Source: Chloroflexota bacterium (GTDB lineage: Bacteria > Chloroflexota > Dehalococcoidia > JAUQQI01). From it: DNA of 6,140 nucleotides. The DNA lies in contig JAUQQI010000165.1 in the NCBI GenBank assembly GCA_030549955.1, positions 1 through 6,140 on the forward strand, given 5' to 3'. This document shows, in pieces, positions 6,109 through 6,140 of the stretch. The notes under the pieces were generated by a model that saw nothing but the letters and a program-made list of their open reading frames with translations, ran no database searches and was not told the origin of the DNA. The stretch's first letter is position 1. The number at the start of each line of letters is the position of its first letter. The translations under genes were made by a program, and so were the position numbers.

Positions 6109-6140
6109 GGTACGTGCGAGCGTCCACAGACCCGAGATTC
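6102..6140 (+). CDS. Possible start of a divergent gene, cut by the window edge
   Basis: An ATG at 6102 opens a plus-strand frame (MSRYVRASTDPRF) that continues to the window end without a stop. A run of five G (6093-6097) lies 4 nt upstream and could serve as a weak ribosome binding site. A frame of 13 codons is too short to recognise or to distinguish from chance. The alternative is that this stretch is the 3' end of an upstream minus-strand gene: minus frames here reach TAA stops between about 6080 and 6090. Low-confidence placeholder. Confidence 0.22.
   Translation, partial: MSRYVRASTDPRF

Noticed and set aside
5711..6127. 138-codon minus-strand frame reaching through the promoter region
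   Set aside because: It overlaps the flippase-like gene in another frame, lacks a ribosome binding site and has no coherent domain or membrane pattern.
1..6140. Very frequent GGCCGG and CCAGG words throughout
   Set aside because: They follow from favoured codons GCC, CGG, CTG and GGC on the coding strand; I see no spacing or clustering that suggests a separate signal such as uptake or modification sites.
1..6140. Mobile elements, CRISPR, tRNA or rRNA genes, rho-independent terminators
   Set aside because: No terminal repeats, transposase motifs, regularly spaced repeats, cloverleaf-like sequence or GC hairpin followed by a T-run was found on either strand.

Overview
The window is high-GC bacterial DNA (roughly two thirds G+C by eye) and is almost entirely coding. 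All five well-supported genes lie on the minus strand, packed head to tail like one operon transcribed from about position 6075 down to position 1 and beyond. In transcription order they are: a flippase-like integral membrane protein (LPG_synthase_TM/UPF0104 type); an FAD-dependent amine-oxidase/HemY-like oxidoreductase; the 16S rRNA methyltransferase RsmG; a membrane-anchored clan GH-A type glycosidase; and a multi-membrane-span GT-C glycosyltransferase (PMT/ArnT-like) whose 3' end runs off the left edge. The junctions are a 1-nt gap, an 8-nt overlap, a 28-nt gap (4 nt with the alternative start) and a 4-nt ATGA overlap.

The only clearly non-coding stretch is the right end (6016-6140). It holds a good Shine-Dalgarno site for the first gene, a perfect TATAAT -10 box with a TGGACA -35-like element, and possibly the start of a divergent gene on the plus strand that cannot be confirmed from 13 codons. 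A second, weaker promoter-like element sits between rsmG and the glycosidase.

Taxonomy is inference from protein style. The FAD oxidoreductase and the glycosidase with its WNEPN motif resemble proteins I associate with Chloroflexota (Anaerolineae or thermophilic relatives), often near polyprenol-linked glycosyltransferases. This is moderate-confidence recall, not a search result.

Functionally, four of the five products look like envelope glycan or glycolipid machinery: a membrane lipid transfer/flippase-like protein, a redox enzyme of unknown substrate, an extracytoplasmic glycosidase and a lipid-linked-sugar glycosyltransferase. RsmG is a housekeeping ribosome-modification gene embedded among them. 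I see no mobile element, CRISPR array, tRNA, rRNA or clear terminator. No obviously new system is demonstrable; the most interesting points are the conserved-looking envelope cassette around rsmG, the uncharacterised oxidoreductase, the doubly membrane-anchored glycosidase and a possible leaderless internal promoter.
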